Assembly: GCA_028293775.1 (NCBI GenBank)
Contig: JAQGOD010000235.1
Span: forward strand, 1-7,228
From: Gammaproteobacteria bacterium
GTDB taxonomy: Bacteria; Pseudomonadota; Gammaproteobacteria; Steroidobacterales; Steroidobacteraceae
Length of the DNA stretch: 7,228 bases
Reading direction: 5' to 3'
The notes beneath the pieces are model-generated. The model was given only the letters and a program-made list of their open reading frames with translations, was not told where the DNA came from and ran no database searches. Of the stretch, positions 1-7,228 are shown one piece after another (the stretch's first letter is position 1; every line of letters begins with the position of its first letter). A program made the position numbers and the translations under genes.

Positions 1-2
1 CT

Positions 3-83
3 CCGCCCGCCAAATCAGGTGCGCCCGGCGCTCGAGGTGCGCGGCGCGGAAAAGGGGGCGGCAAACCGCCACAGCCGCAATGA
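3..83 (+). CDS. C-terminal end of an upstream gene, probably the RND periplasmic adaptor (MdtA/MuxA-like), partial
   Basis: Reading from base 3, 26 codons are open and end at TGA 81-83. The peptide is Gly/Pro/Ala-rich and basic (starts [12 protein letters not shown], ends GKPPQPQ), which suits the variable, unstructured tail of an MdtA-type membrane fusion protein. In mdtABC and muxABC-opmB operons the adaptor gene lies directly before the first RND gene, and here the stop is 4 bases before the mdtB start. The competing frame that ends at TGA 89-91 gives a Cys/Arg-rich peptide that looks less protein-like. No adaptor domain (lipoyl, hairpin, beta-barrel) lies inside the window, so the identification is inference from position and tail composition only. 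Confidence 0.55.
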   Translation, partial: PPAKSGAPGARGARRGKGGGKPPQPQ

Positions 84-91
84 TGCCGTGA
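80..91 (+). other. Junction with three-codon minicistron ATG-ATG-CCG-TGA between adaptor and mdtB
   Basis: ATG at 80-82 overlaps the probable adaptor stop (TGA 81-83, forming ATGA). It opens a reading frame Met-Met-Pro that stops at TGA 89-91, and that stop overlaps the mdtB GTG start (88-90, forming GTGA). A ribosome ending the adaptor could therefore restart on the ATG, stop again, and lie directly on the mdtB start. The arrangement is visible in the sequence; a coupling role is inference, and it may be coincidence. Confidence 0.3.
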
Positions 92-3000
92 ACCCGTCAC
101 GCATCTTCATTCTGCGACCCGTCGCCACCACGCTATTGATGGTGGCGATATTGATTGTCGGTGCGATGGCATATTTACAGTTGCCCTTGTCGGCACTGCC
201 GGAAGTTGCCTATCCCACCATTCAAGTGCAGACCTTCTATCCGGGCGCAAGTCCCGAGGTCATTACCTCGGCGATTACCGCACCCTTGGAGAAGCAATTC
301 GGCCAAATGCCGGGCTTGAGCCAAATGTCCTCGACGAGCTCTGCCGGCGCGTCGGTCATTACATTGCAGTTCACCCTATCGCTTGCGATCGATGTGGCAG
401 AACAGGAAGTGCAGGCAGCCATCAGCGCTGGGCAAAACCTTTTGCCCCAGGATCTGCCTGCACCGCCGATCTATGCCAAGGTCAACCCGGCCGACGCGCC
501 GGTGCTTATTCTCGGCATCACCTCCAATACGATGCCGCTCACCGAGGTCGAGGACTTGGTCGACACCCGCATCGCGCAAAAAATTTCTCAGATCAAGGGC
601 GTGGGCGTCGTCAGCATCAGCGGGGGCCAACGGCCGGCGGTCCGGGTGGTGGCCAACCCGCGAGCCATGGCCGCTTACGGGCTGAATCTCGATGACCTGC
701 GCACCACCATCAACAACGCCAACCAAAATGGGCCCAAGGGCACGCTCGACGGGCCCATGAATGCCTATACGATCAACACCAACGATCAGATCAGAAACGC
801 AGAGGATTACGGCAATGTCGTGGTGGCTTACAAAAACGGCGCGCCGGTACGACTGAAAGACGTGACCGCTCTGGTGTCGGGTGCGGAAAACTCCAAACTC
901 GGAGGCTGGATGAATTCCCTTCCGGCCCTGATCCTCAACGTCCAGCGCCAGCCGGGGGCGAACGTCGTCGACGTGGTCAACAGAATTCAGGCCATGTTGC
1001 CGGCGCTGCAGGCAGACATGCCGGCAGGCGTCGATGTCAGGTTGCTGACAGACCGCACCACGACCATTAGAGCCTCGGTGGCCGACGTCGAATTCGAATT
1101 GGTGCTCGCAGTGATCTTGGTCGTATTGGTAATTTGGGTGTTCTTGCGCAACATCCCGGCCACCATCATTCCCAGCCTGTCCGTGCCCTTGTCCCTGATC
1201 GGCACTTTTGCCGTGATGTATCTGGCCAATTTCAGCCTCAACAATTTGTCGCTAATGGCCCTGACCATTGCCACGGGATTCGTTGTCGACGACGCCATCG
1301 TCATGATCGAGAATATTTCCCGATACATCGAAGCGGGCGAAACTCCGCTCCAGGCCGCGCTCAAGGGTGCCGGGCAAATCGGCTTCACCATTATTTCTCT
1401 GACGGTGTCGCTCATCGCGGTGCTCATTCCGCTGCTCTTCATGCAGGACGTCGTCGGCCGATTGTTTCGCGAGTTCGCGGTAACGCTGGCGGTGACGATC
1501 TTGATTTCCGCCGTCGTCTCCCTGACGCTGGTGCCGATGATGTGCGCGAAACTGCTCAAGCACAAGCCGGAGAATGCGCACGCGCAAACCGACTCGGGCA
1601 AATGGTTCAGCGACGTGGTCGAGTGGTACGGGCGGCGCCTGTCCTGGGTGCTCGATCATCAAAGATTGACGCTTTGGTTTGCGCTGGGGACGCTGGTCCT
1701 CACCGCACTTCTGTATATCCTCATTCCTAAGGGCTTTTTCCCCGATCAGGATACGGGCTTGATTCAGGGAGTTTCGGAGGCAACACAGTCCATTTCCTAC
1801 GGCGCCATGGCAAACCGCCAGCAGGCGCTTGCCGCGGCAATCCTCAAGGACCCGGATGTTGTCAGTCTCTCTTCTTTTATCGGAGTCGACGGCAACAACG
1901 TGACGCTGAACAGCGGCCGCTTCTTGATCAATCTAAAGCCGCGCGCAGATCGTTCCACGAATGTCGCCGACGTGATCCGGCGGCTTCGCGACGAGACGGC
2001 CGCCGTCACGGGCATCACCGTGTACATGCAACCGGTTCAAGACTTGACGCTCGACAACACCATCAGCCGCACCCAGTACCAATTCACGCTCGAGAGCGCG
2101 GATTCCGTGGCGCTGTCGAGCTGGACACCCAAACTAGTGACGGCGCTCAGCAAATTGCCGCAACTCGCGGATGTTGTCAGCAATCAAGAAGACAACGGAC
2201 TCGCGGCCTACGTGACCATTGATCGCGACAGCGCCGCGCGCCTCGGCATCAGTGTGGGCACGGTCGATAACGCTCTTTACGACGCGTTCGGCCAGCGCAT
2301 CGTCTCCACGATCTTCACGCAATCGAATCAATACCGCGTGATCATGGAGGCGGATCCGAATTCTTACCGATCCGTCGATTCACTGGCGTCGATCTACGTG
2401 CCCTCGGCAGGCGGCGGACAAGTGCCGCTGTCGGCGATCGCCACGGTGGAAGTACAAACCCGGCCAATCCTGATCAATCATCTGGCGCAGTTCCCGGCCA
2501 CGACCGTTTCCTTCAATCTCGCACCCAATGTATCGCTCGGGGCAGCCGTCTCAGCCATTGAAAGCACCGAGCGTAGCTTGGGGTTGCCGAACAGCATCCG
2601 CACGACGTTCCAAGGTGCCGCGCTGGCGTTTCGCAGCAACCTGAGCAATGAACTGCTTCTATTGGTCGCCGCCGTGCTCGTGATGTACATCGTACTGGGC
2701 GTTCTATACGAGAGTTTCATTCACCCCATCACCATCCTGTCGACCTTGCCGTCCGCCGGCATAGGCGCATTGTTGGCGCTCATGCTCTTCGGAGACCACC
2801 TGACCATCATTGCGCTGATCGGCATCATCTTGCTCATCGGCATCGTGAAAAAGAACGCCATCCTGATGATCGACTTTGCAGTCGTAGCGGAGCGCGACGA
2901 AGGCCTCGCGCCGCGTGAGGCAATCTACAAAGCCTGCTTGTTGCGCTTTCGGCCAATTCTCATGACCACCGTGGCGGCCATCTTCGGCGCCTTGCCGCTG

Positions 3001-3195
3001 ATGTTCGGCACCGGCACGGGCTCCGAGCTGCGCCATCCCTTGGGCGTCAGCATCGTGGGCGGCCTGTTGGTCAGCCAGGTGCTGACCCTATTTACCACGC
3101 CGGTCATCTACTTGGCCTTTGGCCGCATCGCCGCGCGAGTGCGTCGGCGCTGGGCTGTGGAGCCCGAACCGCCGCTGGCGGAAGGTTCTACGTGA
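88..3195 (+). CDS. mdtB: MdtB/MuxB-type RND multidrug efflux pump subunit (inner-membrane proton antiporter)
   Basis: Proton-driven drug exporter of the HAE1 RND family, expected to form a heterotrimer with the next gene product in the inner membrane. The GTG at 88 gives 1035 aa, close to E. coli MdtB (1040), and places the family N-terminus ([17 protein letters not shown]) at the start. In-frame GTGs at 19 and 37 would add an Arg/Ala-rich leader and overlap the adaptor. TM1 is about residues 11-30, TM2 338-355, TM7 527-547 and TM8 856-873, with the two large periplasmic porter/docking regions between TM1-TM2 and TM7-TM8. The proton relay is intact: D401-D402 in TM4 ([13 protein letters not shown]), K922 in TM10 (VKKNAIL), and R953 and T960 in TM11 (RFRPILMTT), with the same spacing as AcrB K940, R971 and T978. 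GRLFREF (457-463) and [12 protein letters not shown] (546-557) are further family motifs. There is no clear Shine-Dalgarno before 88, so coupling to the upstream gene is likely. The MdtB rather than MdtC assignment rests on order and on the NPSR N-terminus and [14 protein letters not shown] segment. Confidence 0.95.
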   Translation: MNPSRIFILRPVATTLLMVAILIVGAMAYLQLPLSALPEVAYPTIQVQTFYPGASPEVITSAITAPLEKQFGQMPGLSQMSSTSSAGASVITLQFTLSLAIDVAEQEVQAAISAGQNLLPQDLPAPPIYAKVNPADAPVLILGITSNTMPLTEVEDLVDTRIAQKISQIKGVGVVSISGGQRPAVRVVANPRAMAAYGLNLDDLRTTINNANQNGPKGTLDGPMNAYTINTNDQIRNAEDYGNVVVAYKNGAPVRLKDVTALVSGAENSKLGGWMNSLPALILNVQRQPGANVVDVVNRIQAMLPALQADMPAGVDVRLLTDRTTTIRASVADVEFELVLAVILVVLVIWVFLRNIPATIIPSLSVPLSLIGTFAVMYLANFSLNNLSLMALTIATGFVVDDAIVMIENISRYIEAGETPLQAALKGAGQIGFTIISLTVSLIAVLIPLLFMQDVVGRLFREFAVTLAVTILISAVVSLTLVPMMCAKLLKHKPENAHAQTDSGKWFSDVVEWYGRRLSWVLDHQRLTLWFALGTLVLTALLYILIPKGFFPDQDTGLIQGVSEATQSISYGAMANRQQALAAAILKDPDVVSLSSFIGVDGNNVTLNSGRFLINLKPRADRSTNVADVIRRLRDETAAVTGITVYMQPVQDLTLDNTISRTQYQFTLESADSVALSSWTPKLVTALSKLPQLADVVSNQEDNGLAAYVTIDRDSAARLGISVGTVDNALYDAFGQRIVSTIFTQSNQYRVIMEADPNSYRSVDSLASIYVPSAGGGQVPLSAIATVEVQTRPILINHLAQFPATTVSFNLAPNVSLGAAVSAIESTERSLGLPNSIRTTFQGAALAFRSNLSNELLLLVAAVLVMYIVLGVLYESFIHPITILSTLPSAGIGALLALMLFGDHLTIIALIGIILLIGIVKKNAILMIDFAVVAERDEGLAPREAIYKACLLRFRPILMTTVAAIFGALPLMFGTGTGSELRHPLGVSIVGGLLVSQVLTLFTTPVIYLAFGRIAARVRRRWAVEPEPPLAEGST
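3180..3185 (+). promoter_or_regulatory. Ribosome binding site of mdtC
   Basis: GGAAGG lies inside the last codons of mdtB, 6 bases before the GTG at 3192. It supports that GTG as the start, which gives the expected RND N-terminus beginning [17 protein letters not shown]. The start overlaps the mdtB TGA as GTGA (3192-3195), so initiation is probably coupled to termination of mdtB. Confidence 0.6.
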
Positions 3196-6100
3196 GCATA
3201 TCCGCGCCCTTTATCAGGCGGCCGGTCGCGACCACGCTGTTGACCATCGGTGTGGCATTGTGCGGCGGCGCGGCTTTCATTATGTTGCCTGTCGCGCCCC
3301 TGCCCCGCATCGATGTGCCGGCAATCTTTGTATCCGCTCAGCTTCCCGGCGCGAGTCCGGAAGTGATGGCGGCCACCGTGGCGACGCCGCTCGAGCGCCA
3401 CCTGGGCGCCATTTCCGATGTAGACGACATGACCTCGAACAGCAACGTGGGCACGACGAATATTCAGCTCACGTTCGGCATCGACCGCGACATCGACGGC
3501 GCCGCGCGCGATGTGCAGGCGGCCATTGCGGCCGCGCACGCGGACCTCCCTACTTCCCTGACGCGTAACCCCACGTATCGCAAGCTCAACACTTCCGCGA
3601 TTCCGGTGATTGCCATCGCCATGACTTCCGATGTGCTCACCCAGGGGCAAATCTACGACGCTGCGGATGCCGTCGTATCGCAACGCCTGTCGCAAATCTC
3701 GGGCGTAGGCGGGGTCAATGTCAATGGCAGCGCATTGCCCGCCGTGCGCGTAGAGATCAACCCGCACGCACTGTCGAAGTACGGCATCGGCCTGCAGGAC
3801 GTTCGTGCGGCCATCTCGAATGCAAACGCCAACGCGCCCAAAGGCGCGATCGAGTCGGACGAGTTGCACTACCAAATCTACACCAACGACAATGCCCGCG
3901 ACGCGGGACCTTACCGCAATCTGATTATCGCCAACCGCAACGGCGACACCGTGCGGCTGGGCGATGTGGCGACCGTGCTGGATATGCAGGACGGCGCCGT
4001 GGAGAACGTTCGAACGTACGGTCTCTACAATGGCAAGCCGGCCGTTTTCGTGACCGTGACCCAACAGCCCGGCGCCAACATCATAGATACCATCGATGCC
4101 GTAAAGGCCGAGTTGCCGGTTCTGAAGAATTCGATCGATCCGAAGATTGACCTGGTGGTGAGTTTCGACCGCTCAATCACCATTCGAGCCTCGGTACATC
4201 AGGTCGAACAGACGCTCATGCTGGCGGTGGCCTTCGTTATTTTGGTCGTGTACATTTTCTTGAATAGCTACCGTGCCGCATTGATCCCCGCAATTGTCGT
4301 GCCGGTATCGCTGATCGGCACATTCGGCGCCATGTATTTGCTCGGTTACTCGCTCGATAACTTCTCCCTCATGGCGCTCACCGTGGCCACCGGTTTCGTG
4401 GTTGACGATGCCATCGTGGTCATGGAGAACACCACACGGCATATAGAAGCCGGCATGACGCGCACCGCGGCGGCGTTCCTGGGCGCTAAAGAGGTAGGCT
4501 TTACGGTCGTTTCCATGAGCTTGTCGCTGGTCGCGGTGTTTATTCCATTCGTGCTCATCGGCGGAATTCCCGGCCGCTTGTTTCGCGAGTTCTCGATGAC
4601 ATTGTCGGTAGCGATTCTGATTTCATTGGTCATTTCACTCACGACCACCCCGATGATGTGCTCGTTGCTGCTGCAGAGTGCCCGCGATCACAAATCCACG
4701 CGCTTCGGGCGGTGGTTCGAGCGCAATTTCGAACACTTGCGCCGCAATTACGCCGCGACTCTGGACTGGGCGCTGCGCCATCGGCGAATAATGATTTCAA
4801 TTTTTTGGGCAATGATCGTGCTGAATGTTTTTCTCTATGTTGTCATCCCGAAGGGATTTCTTCCGCAGCAGGATACCGGTCAATTGCAAGGAGGGGTGCG
4901 AGGCGACGCGGCGAGCTCTTTTCAACTCATGAAGGGCAAACTTCAGGAAGTGGCGGCCATCATCCAGGCCGACCCTGCGGTCAATACGGTGACCGGCTCC
5001 GTCGGTGGAGGCGGCTTCGGTTTTGGCGGCGGGGGTCCGAACGCCAATGTCACCATCGCCCTCAAACCTTTGAAGGAACGCATTTCTGCAGATCAGGTGA
5101 TTGCGCGGTTGCGGCCGAAACTGGCCAGAGTCGCGGGTGTGAACGCATTCCTGCAGGCAGTGCAGGACTTAGGCGGCGGGGGCGGTCGACAGGCCAATGC
5201 CCAATATCAGTACACCCTACTCGGCGATGATCTGAATGAATTGCGGACTTGGTCTCTCAAGCTTAGAAACGCACTGCAGGACATTCCGGAAATCACCGAT
5301 GTTGACACCGACTTGCAGCCCGGTGGCCTGGAGACCGACTTGATCGTGGACCGGGACAGCGCATCGCGGCTAGGCCTTTCGGAGATACAAATCGACAATG
5401 CGTTGGGCGATGCATTTGCTCAAGCCCAGGTATCGAACATCTACAACCCCTACAGTCCGCAGCAATATCATGTGGTCATGGAGGTAGCCCCGCAGTACTG
5501 GCAAAATCCGCAGATCCTCAAGGAACTCTACGTCAGCACCGCCGGGGGCGCACCATCCGGCACCCAGCTAACCCAATCGGTAGCGGGCACCACCATACTG
5601 AAGCCTTCGACCGCCGCGTCCAGTACTGCGGTGGCGCAGGATGTGGCACGCAATCTCGCGTTGAATTCCCTGGCGAACGCCGGGCGCGGGAACACGTCCA
5701 CCGGATCAGCGGTGAGCGTCGCCAAAGAGACTGTCGTACCGTTCTCGGCTTTCAGTCATTTCACCATAGGCACCACGCCGGTGTCGGTCAATCACACCGG
5801 CACGTCCGTGTCCACGTCGATTGCCTACAATTTGCCGGAGGGCGTTTCCGTCGGCACCGCGCTCGACGCGATCGCAAAGAAAATGGCCGCGATCCACATG
5901 CCGGTGAGCATTCACGGCGGCGCCTACGGCACAGCGAAGTTATTTCAGCAAAGCAGCAGCAACCTTCCGTTGCTGCTGATTGCCGCGATTGCTGCGATCT
6001 ATGTGGTTCTGGGCGTGCTCTATGAGAGTTACAGTCAGCCGCTGACAATTCTCTCGACGCTTCCCTCTGCGGGACTCGGCGCGCTGCTCGCGCTCATGGC

Positions 6101-6542
6101 CACCGGCACAGAATTGAGTTTGATTGCTACTCTGGGCATTCTTCTGTTAATCGGCATTGTGAAGAAAAACGCCATCATGATGGTTGATTTTGCCCTGGAT
6201 GCCGAACGCACCTTAGGCATGGACCCGCGCGCAGCGATTGCGCATGCCTGCTCGCTGCGCTTCCGGCCCATCATGATGACCACTTGCGCCGCGATTGCGG
6301 GCGCGCTGCCGCTGGCCATTGCCACCGGCGACGGTACCGAGATGCGGCGTCCTCTGGGCAACGCCCTCGTCGGCGGCCTGATAGTCAGTCAGCTGCTCAC
6401 GGTTTATACGACGCCGGTCGTCTACCTGTACTTCCGTCGTTACTGGAAACACCTCAAACAAGGCAAGTACTCCGCACCAACGCCCAGAGGAACCTCGAAG
6501 CCGATCGGCGGAGATTTTGGAACCGCGGGAGCCGCCACATGA
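3192..6542 (+). CDS. mdtC: MdtC/MuxC-type RND multidrug efflux pump subunit with enlarged periplasmic domain
   Basis: Second HAE1-type RND pump, partner of MdtB; in E. coli the functional unit is an MdtB2-MdtC trimer. It has 1116 aa against about 1025 for E. coli MdtC. TM1 is about residues 11-31, TM2 342-358, TM7 533-552 and TM8 925-942. Proton relay residues are all present: D405-D406 ([13 protein letters not shown]), K992 (VKKNAIMM), R1023 and T1030 (RFRPIMMTT). The extra length lies mostly in the second periplasmic region: a Ser/Thr/Ala/Asn-rich insertion at about 785-846, just before the VVPFSAF strand, plus Gly-rich runs at 605-615 and 661-665. The C-terminus continues about 30 residues past TM12 as a polar, Gly/Pro-containing tail (ends FGTAGAAT). 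The GTG start overlaps the mdtB stop by 4 bases and the stop overlaps the next gene's ATG by 4 bases, so all three are cotranscribed. Expected substrates by analogy with MdtABC and MuxABC-OpmB are bile salts, novobiocin, macrolides and some beta-lactams; the substrates here are unknown. Confidence 0.94.
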   Translation: MSISAPFIRRPVATTLLTIGVALCGGAAFIMLPVAPLPRIDVPAIFVSAQLPGASPEVMAATVATPLERHLGAISDVDDMTSNSNVGTTNIQLTFGIDRDIDGAARDVQAAIAAAHADLPTSLTRNPTYRKLNTSAIPVIAIAMTSDVLTQGQIYDAADAVVSQRLSQISGVGGVNVNGSALPAVRVEINPHALSKYGIGLQDVRAAISNANANAPKGAIESDELHYQIYTNDNARDAGPYRNLIIANRNGDTVRLGDVATVLDMQDGAVENVRTYGLYNGKPAVFVTVTQQPGANIIDTIDAVKAELPVLKNSIDPKIDLVVSFDRSITIRASVHQVEQTLMLAVAFVILVVYIFLNSYRAALIPAIVVPVSLIGTFGAMYLLGYSLDNFSLMALTVATGFVVDDAIVVMENTTRHIEAGMTRTAAAFLGAKEVGFTVVSMSLSLVAVFIPFVLIGGIPGRLFREFSMTLSVAILISLVISLTTTPMMCSLLLQSARDHKSTRFGRWFERNFEHLRRNYAATLDWALRHRRIMISIFWAMIVLNVFLYVVIPKGFLPQQDTGQLQGGVRGDAASSFQLMKGKLQEVAAIIQADPAVNTVTGSVGGGGFGFGGGGPNANVTIALKPLKERISADQVIARLRPKLARVAGVNAFLQAVQDLGGGGGRQANAQYQYTLLGDDLNELRTWSLKLRNALQDIPEITDVDTDLQPGGLETDLIVDRDSASRLGLSEIQIDNALGDAFAQAQVSNIYNPYSPQQYHVVMEVAPQYWQNPQILKELYVSTAGGAPSGTQLTQSVAGTTILKPSTAASSTAVAQDVARNLALNSLANAGRGNTSTGSAVSVAKETVVPFSAFSHFTIGTTPVSVNHTGTSVSTSIAYNLPEGVSVGTALDAIAKKMAAIHMPVSIHGGAYGTAKLFQQSSSNLPLLLIAAIAAIYVVLGVLYESYSQPLTILSTLPSAGLGALLALMATGTELSLIATLGILLLIGIVKKNAIMMVDFALDAERTLGMDPRAAIAHACSLRFRPIMMTTCAAIAGALPLAIATGDGTEMRRPLGNALVGGLIVSQLLTVYTTPVVYLYFRRYWKHLKQGKYSAPTPRGTSKPIGGDFGTAGAAT
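5004..5036 (+). other. Gly-rich loop in MdtC (residues 605-615)
   Basis: Eleven residues with only Gly and two Phe ([11 protein letters not shown]) lie between the VNTVTGSV strand and the [11 protein letters not shown] strand of the periplasmic porter domain. MdtB has the ordinary short turn here (GVDGNNVTL), so this is an expansion specific to the MdtC paralogue. It is likely a flexible surface loop. Confidence 0.6.
5544..5729 (+). other. Insertion of about 60 residues in the MdtC periplasmic domain (residues 785-846)
   Basis: Between LYVSTAG and [10 protein letters not shown], MdtC has about 62 residues rich in Ser, Thr, Ala, Gly and Asn, including the [13 protein letters not shown] stretch. 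In the paralogue MdtB the matching segment is direct ([19 protein letters not shown]), and E. coli MdtC is also short here. The reading frame stays open and the flanks align, so this is a true in-frame insertion and not a frameshift. I recall similar Thr/Ser-rich insertions in some other proteobacterial MdtC homologues but cannot verify that here. Function unknown. Confidence 0.7.
6527..6531 (+). promoter_or_regulatory. Ribosome binding site of the outer-membrane factor gene
   Basis: GGGAG within the last codons of mdtC, 7 bases before ATG 6539. It favours that ATG over the in-frame ATGs at 6542 and 6548. The start overlaps the mdtC TGA as ATGA (6539-6542). Confidence 0.5.
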
Positions 6543-7228
6543 TGAAGATGCGGGCCCTATGCCTGACCTTCGGCACAACGCTGATGAGCGCGTGCGCGGT
6601 CGGTCCCGACTATCATCGCCCGCCGTTCGAGACTGCAGTGAATTACAAAGAGGCCGGCGACTGGAAGCCCAGCGAACCAAACGATGTGCTGTCTCGGGGA
6701 CCGTGGTGGCAGATTTACCATGATGATGTGCTCGACGGCCTTGAAGCGCAGATCGACATTTCCAATCAAAACGTGAAAGCCGCCGCGGCGGCGTTCGAGC
6801 AAGCGCAGGCATTGGTCTCGCAGGCGCGCGCCGGCTTTTGGCCGACCATCACCGGAAGCTTAGGTGCTCAGCGCGGCGGGCCCGGCACCCCGGTCCTGAT
6901 CACCGATCCCACCACAGGCCTGACGACTACAACGCTGTCGAAAACCAAAACCACGGTTACGGCGGGGGTATCGGGTTTCTGGGACATCGACATTTGGGGG
7001 CGAATACGGCGAACCACTGAAAGCGACCTTGCCTCGGCCGAGGCAAGCTCAGCGGCGCTGGCGGCTGCCCGCTTATCCGCACAGGCCGCGCTAGCCACCG
7101 ACTATTTTCAATTGCGCGCACAGGATCAGCTGCAAAAATTATTGGACGAGACCGTTGAGGCTGAAACGCAGTCGCTGCATATCACCGAAAGCCGCTATAA
7201 GTTCGGGGTCGCGGCGCGCGCCGACGTG
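6539..7228 (+). CDS. NodT-family outer-membrane efflux lipoprotein (OprM/OpmB-like), 5' part only
   Basis: Open from ATG 6539 to the window edge, 230 codons without a stop; family members are usually about 470-500 aa, so roughly half is present. The product should be a trimeric outer-membrane/periplasmic channel through which the RND pump expels its substrates. A short lipoprotein signal peptide (basic MMKMR, then a hydrophobic stretch) leads to a lipobox ending at C19 (LMSAC). It is followed by the NodT hallmark CAVGPDYHRP (19-28). PWWQIYHDDVLDGL (55-68) is the typical equatorial region, then an Ala/Gln-rich helix of the periplasmic tunnel (about 76-99) and GFWPTI (99-104). SGFWDIDIWGRIRR (145-158) matches the family W-x-L-D-L-W-G-R strand, and SRYKFGVAARADV (218-230) is the conserved RYxxGVASxxDV repeat motif. 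The segment at 113-139, Thr-rich, is likely an extracellular loop. Met at the -3 lipobox position is less common than Leu but acceptable. Its place after the two RND genes resembles opmB in muxABC-opmB rather than mdtD in E. coli. Confidence 0.93.
   Translation, partial: MMKMRALCLTFGTTLMSACAVGPDYHRPPFETAVNYKEAGDWKPSEPNDVLSRGPWWQIYHDDVLDGLEAQIDISNQNVKAAAAAFEQAQALVSQARAGFWPTITGSLGAQRGGPGTPVLITDPTTGLTTTTLSKTKTTVTAGVSGFWDIDIWGRIRRTTESDLASAEASSAALAAARLSAQAALATDYFQLRAQDQLQKLLDETVEAETQSLHITESRYKFGVAARADV

Noticed and set aside
48..61. Purine-rich GGAAAAGGGGGCGG as Shine-Dalgarno for mdtB
   Set aside because: It ends 26 bases before the GTG at 88, too far for direct pairing, and it sits inside the probable adaptor coding tail.
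987..1601. 204-codon open frame on the - strand inside mdtB
   Set aside because: It sits opposite TM2-TM6 of mdtB, and its Thr/Ser/Met-rich translation is the reverse complement of hydrophobic codons. No start signal or family motif is present.
1134..1730. 198-codon open frame on the + strand overlapping mdtB in another frame
   Set aside because: It is fully inside mdtB, rich in Arg/His/Gly, with no family resemblance. The mdtB frame carries clear RND motifs throughout.
3108..4064. 318-codon open frame on the - strand
   Set aside because: It lies antisense to the mdtB 3' end and mdtC 5' end. Its translation is His/Arg/Gly/Val-rich with no recognisable domain, as expected for an antisense shadow of GC-rich coding sequence.
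4658..5230. 190-codon + strand frame overlapping mdtC, considered as a sign of frameshift
   Set aside because: The mdtC frame is uninterrupted and keeps family motifs on both sides, so there is no frameshift and the alternative frame is a shadow.
6213..6812. 199-codon open frame on the - strand across the mdtC/OMF junction
   Set aside because: It is antisense to two well-supported coding regions, and its Arg/Ser/Cys-rich composition is typical of a shadow frame.
1..7228. Search for mobile elements, CRISPR arrays, tRNA/rRNA, riboswitches, terminators or a new defence-type system
   Set aside because: Essentially every base is accounted for by four overlapping or abutting genes of one known efflux operon. 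I saw no inverted repeat pairs, repeat-spacer patterns or hairpin plus T-run in the short junctions.

Overview
The window is a gene-dense, GC-rich stretch (roughly 60% by eye) from a Gram-negative bacterium. It carries the inner part of a tripartite RND multidrug efflux operon, all on the + strand. A Proteobacterium is likely, because the gene order (adaptor, two RND pumps, outer-membrane factor) matches mdtABC-type loci of Enterobacteriaceae and, more closely, muxABC-opmB of Pseudomonas. The sequence does not fix the genus.

Layout: bases 3-83 are probably the last 26 codons of an upstream periplasmic adaptor (MdtA/MuxA-like) with a basic, Gly/Pro-rich tail. A complete MdtB-type RND pump follows (88-3195, 1035 aa, GTG start), then a complete MdtC-type RND pump (3192-6542, 1116 aa, GTG start). 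The 5' part of a NodT-family outer-membrane lipoprotein (6539-7228, 230 codons) runs off the right edge. The last two junctions are 4-base stop/start overlaps (GTGA, ATGA), and the first has a 4-base gap, so the genes are almost certainly one translationally coupled transcription unit. The promoter must lie upstream of the window and the terminator downstream. There is no intergenic stretch of any size, and I see no RNA genes, mobile elements, CRISPR arrays or regulatory regions.

How the genes work together: by homology, MdtB and MdtC assemble into a heterotrimeric proton-driven pump in the inner membrane. The adaptor connects it to the trimeric outer-membrane channel encoded last, and the complex expels amphiphilic toxic compounds. 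Both pumps keep the Asp-Asp, Lys, Arg and Thr residues of the RND proton relay.

This is a recognisable, ordinary system rather than a new one. The points worth a second look are a Ser/Thr/Ala-rich insertion of about 60 residues and two Gly-rich loops in the MdtC periplasmic domain, a three-codon minicistron bridging the first two genes, and a start-codon correction for the first pump.
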